Positions 62,473 to 64,000 of a stretch of DNA of 64,000 nucleotides are shown one piece after another. The notes beneath the pieces were generated by a model that did not search any database, was not told the DNA's origin, and saw only the letters and a list, made by a program, of their open reading frames with translations. Made by a program: the position numbers and the translations under genes. Every line of letters starts with the position of its first letter. Position 1 is the first letter of the stretch. Source of the DNA: Acidovorax benzenivorans. GTDB lineage: Bacteria > Pseudomonadota > Gammaproteobacteria > Burkholderiales > Burkholderiaceae_C. The stretch lies in NCBI RefSeq assembly GCF_028680575.1, contig NZ_JAPCKI010000003.1, forward strand, positions 124,001-188,000, read 5' to 3'.

Positions 62473-63258
62473 TCATGCGCTGGGTGCGGACTTTCGCCGG
62501 AAGACCAGGCGCTCGGGCTCGGAGGATGCCGGTGCAAACGCATAGCCGTCCAGGTCAAACCCTTCCAATTGGTGGGGTGTCGCAAGGCGGTGGGTGATGG
62601 CATAGCGCGCCATCAGCCCCCGCGCGCGCTTGGCATAAAAGCTGATGATCTTGTAGCCATCGCCCTTCCAGTCCTCAAACACGCATTCGATCACACGGGC
62701 CTTGAGCGCCTTGCGGTCCACGGCCTTGAAGTATTCCTGCGAGGCGAGGTTGACCACCACCGGCGTGGTGTCGGCGCGCAGCCGGGTGTTCAGGTGCTCG
62801 GCAATCTGGCGGCCCCAGAACTGGTACAGGTTGCTGCCCGCCTCGGTGGCCAGACGCGTGCCCATCTCCAGGCGGTAGGGCTGCATGCGGTCCAGTGGCC
62901 GCAGCACGCCATACAGGCCGCTGAGGATGGCGACGTGGCTCTGCGCCCAGCCCAGGTCGTCCGCGCTCAGGCTGCGGGCTTGCAGCCCCTCGTACACGTC
63001 GCCATTGAAGGCCAGCACTGCCTGGCGCGAGTTGGTGGCCGTGAAGCGGGGGCGCCAGGCCTGGTAGCGCGCCACGTTCAGGGCTGCGAGCGCGTCGCTC
63101 AGTTCCATCAGCGAGGCGATCTGCTGCGGCGACTGCTCGCGCAGCACTTCGATGAGGGCGGTGGACTGCGGCACAAACTGGGGCGTGGTGTGCGACAGCC
63201 CCTCGGGCACGGGCGTGTCGTAGTCGAGCGATTTGGCGGGAGACAGCAGGAACAGCAT
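62473..63258 (-). CDS. yaaA: YaaA family peroxide-stress protein
   Basis: A 261-residue cytosolic protein. MLFLLSPAKSLDY at the N-terminus, FNGDVYEGLQA and LYGVLRPLDRMQPYRLEMGT are characteristic of YaaA (DUF328). In E. coli YaaA lowers free iron and DNA damage during hydrogen-peroxide stress and has a DNA-binding fold. The ATG at 63258 aligns with other family starts. It is the first gene of the probable yaaA-oxygenase-queF transcription unit and is separated from rne by a strong terminator. Confidence 0.95.
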   Translation of the reverse strand: MLFLLSPAKSLDYDTPVPEGLSHTTPQFVPQSTALIEVLREQSPQQIASLMELSDALAALNVARYQAWRPRFTATNSRQAVLAFNGDVYEGLQARSLSADDLGWAQSHVAILSGLYGVLRPLDRMQPYRLEMGTRLATEAGSNLYQFWGRQIAEHLNTRLRADTTPVVVNLASQEYFKAVDRKALKARVIECVFEDWKGDGYKIISFYAKRARGLMARYAITHRLATPHQLEGFDLDGYAFAPASSEPERLVFRRKSAPSA

Positions 63259-63413
63259 GGGGGCGAAGGGTCCGTGGATCTCGGAGGGTAAGGCAGGGCC
63301 TGGCACGCGGGCGGGGGCTACTGGCTGGGCCAGCGACCCGAAATGGTACCTGCTGGTCGGCTGTCTTTGGCCGCTTGCGGGTATTGCGCCAGAGGGTGTG
63401 CCCGCCCAGGCGC

Positions 63414-63445
63414 AAAAAAAGAAGGCGGCCTAGGCCGCCTTCTTT
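63414..63445 (-). terminator. Strong Rho-independent terminator of rne
   Basis: On the minus strand AAGAAGGCGGCC-TA-GGCCGCCTTCTT makes a perfect 12-bp-arm hairpin (63419-63444) followed by a run of T residues. It ends the rne transcript before yaaA. Confidence 0.9.
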
Positions 63446-63486
63446 GCGTAGGCTGCGGCCCTGAGGGCAACAGCCATTGCAGCGCA

Positions 63487-64000
63487 TCAGGCTGCTGGGG
63501 GCTGCTCAAACGGCAGCGCCATGGCCGACAGGTCGCGGCGGGTCTCCACCAGCACCAGCGGGCCTTCGTCCAGCACCACAGCCGGTGGGCGCTCACGGGG
63601 CACGCGGATGGGCTTGGGTTCGGCTGCGATGGCGGCTTGCACGGCAGCGATCTTGTCGGCATCAGAGTTCACCCACTGCAGGCCCGATGCGGCAGCCACT
63701 TGCTGCAGTTCATCGATGGGCAGCGTGAACGCCTGGACGCGGGGCAGACCCTTGGCTTGTGCTGCTGCTGGCGCAGTTGGCGCTGCGGCGGTCACCGCAG
63801 GTGCGGGTGCTGCGACTGGGGCCGGGGCGGCCACCGGGGCGGCTGCAGGCACTGCAACAGGCGCTGCAACGGGCGCCACCGCAACAGGCACAACTGCTGG
63901 CTCGCTGGCTACAGCGGCAGGGGAAACCACGGGGGTTGCCGTCGGTGCTGCGGGTTCGGCGGCGGGCGCGTTGCTGAAGTAGCTGCGGCGTGGCGCTTCG
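63487..64000 (-). CDS. rne: Ribonuclease E, C-terminal end only (cut by window edge)
   Basis: About 170 C-terminal residues are visible; the catalytic part lies beyond the right edge. The segment has a Pro/Ala/Val-rich disordered stretch (about 60 residues of PVAAPAPVAAP-like repeats) and a conserved ending with LQWVNSDADKI, PRERPPAVVLDEGPLVLVET and ALPFE. I recognise this ending from RNase E proteins of burkholderial bacteria, where the unstructured tail is the degradosome scaffold. The identification rests on this tail alone. Confidence 0.75.
   Translation of the reverse strand, partial: EAPRRSYFSNAPAAEPAAPTATPVVSPAAVASEPAVVPVAVAPVAAPVAVPAAAPVAAPAPVAAPAPAVTAAAPTAPAAAQAKGLPRVQAFTLPIDELQQVAAASGLQWVNSDADKIAAVQAAIAAEPKPIRVPRERPPAVVLDEGPLVLVETRRDLSAMALPFEQPPAA

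Noticed and set aside
63780..63930. Repetitive GCN/CCN-rich stretch that looks like a tandem array
   Set aside because: It is the low-complexity Pro/Ala/Val tail of RNase E, in frame. It is not a CRISPR array or a satellite.

Overview
This looks like a chromosomal stretch from a high-GC betaproteobacterium of the Comamonadaceae, most like Acidovorax. The reasons are two Bug-type solute receptors, the gene families and their pairings, and an AT-rich interspersed hairpin repeat of a kind I associate with that family. Both window edges cut through genes. I see no IS element, phage, integrase, CRISPR array, rRNA or tRNA gene. No stretch above 300 bases lacks a gene.

Layout. 0-10.3 kb: edge-cut PAS sensor (-), dienelactone hydrolase, ZIP metal transporter, LysR regulator (-) facing an adenosine-deaminase-like enzyme plus Bug receptor, a solitary arsA behind an FNR-like box, and an AlgZ/AlgR-like two-component pair (-). 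10.3-17 kb: argH, a second Bug receptor, a CHASE-GGDEF diguanylate cyclase and large-subunit catalase katE (-). 17.2-29.3 kb: a 2000-residue thioester alpha-2-macroglobulin, a small membrane protein, a tandem methylglyoxal-synthase-like protein, penicillin-binding protein 1C and a dCache-PAS-PAS-GGDEF protein. 29.4-35.6 kb: lactate-dehydrogenase-type flavoenzyme, ECF sigma/anti-sigma pair, DUF3034 protein, exported truncated globin, cupredoxin, and a convergent dihaem cytochrome c. 35.8-43.7 kb: a seven-gene minus-strand operon (polyamine-type ABC transporter plus a three-subunit amine/imino-acid dehydrogenase) facing an IclR regulator. 43.9-47.2 kb: small accessory genes, including a lone TipAS domain and two AT-richer orphans. 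47.2-57 kb: LysR regulator and a catabolic operon (ALDH7, flavin oxidase, solute receptor, aminotransferase, ThDP enzyme), then LysR facing a DMT exporter. 57-64 kb: dinB, a small membrane protein, an Aer-like chemoreceptor, then queF, a prolyl-4-hydroxylase-like oxygenase, yaaA and the 3' end of rne, all on the minus strand.

Two patterns stand out. First, the motif TGAATCC-N16-CGTAT occurs with identical spacing just upstream of the ECF sigma gene and just upstream of the DUF3034-globin-cupredoxin genes. This predicts a self-regulating envelope haem/copper module whose function I cannot name. Second, a dispersed repeat of about 60 bases with AGCGCT arms occurs at least seven times, with two weaker copies. 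Several copies have become protein-coding: one supplies nearly the whole signal peptide of the cupredoxin, one supplies the first codons of the ZIP transporter, and one is inserted in frame in pbpC.
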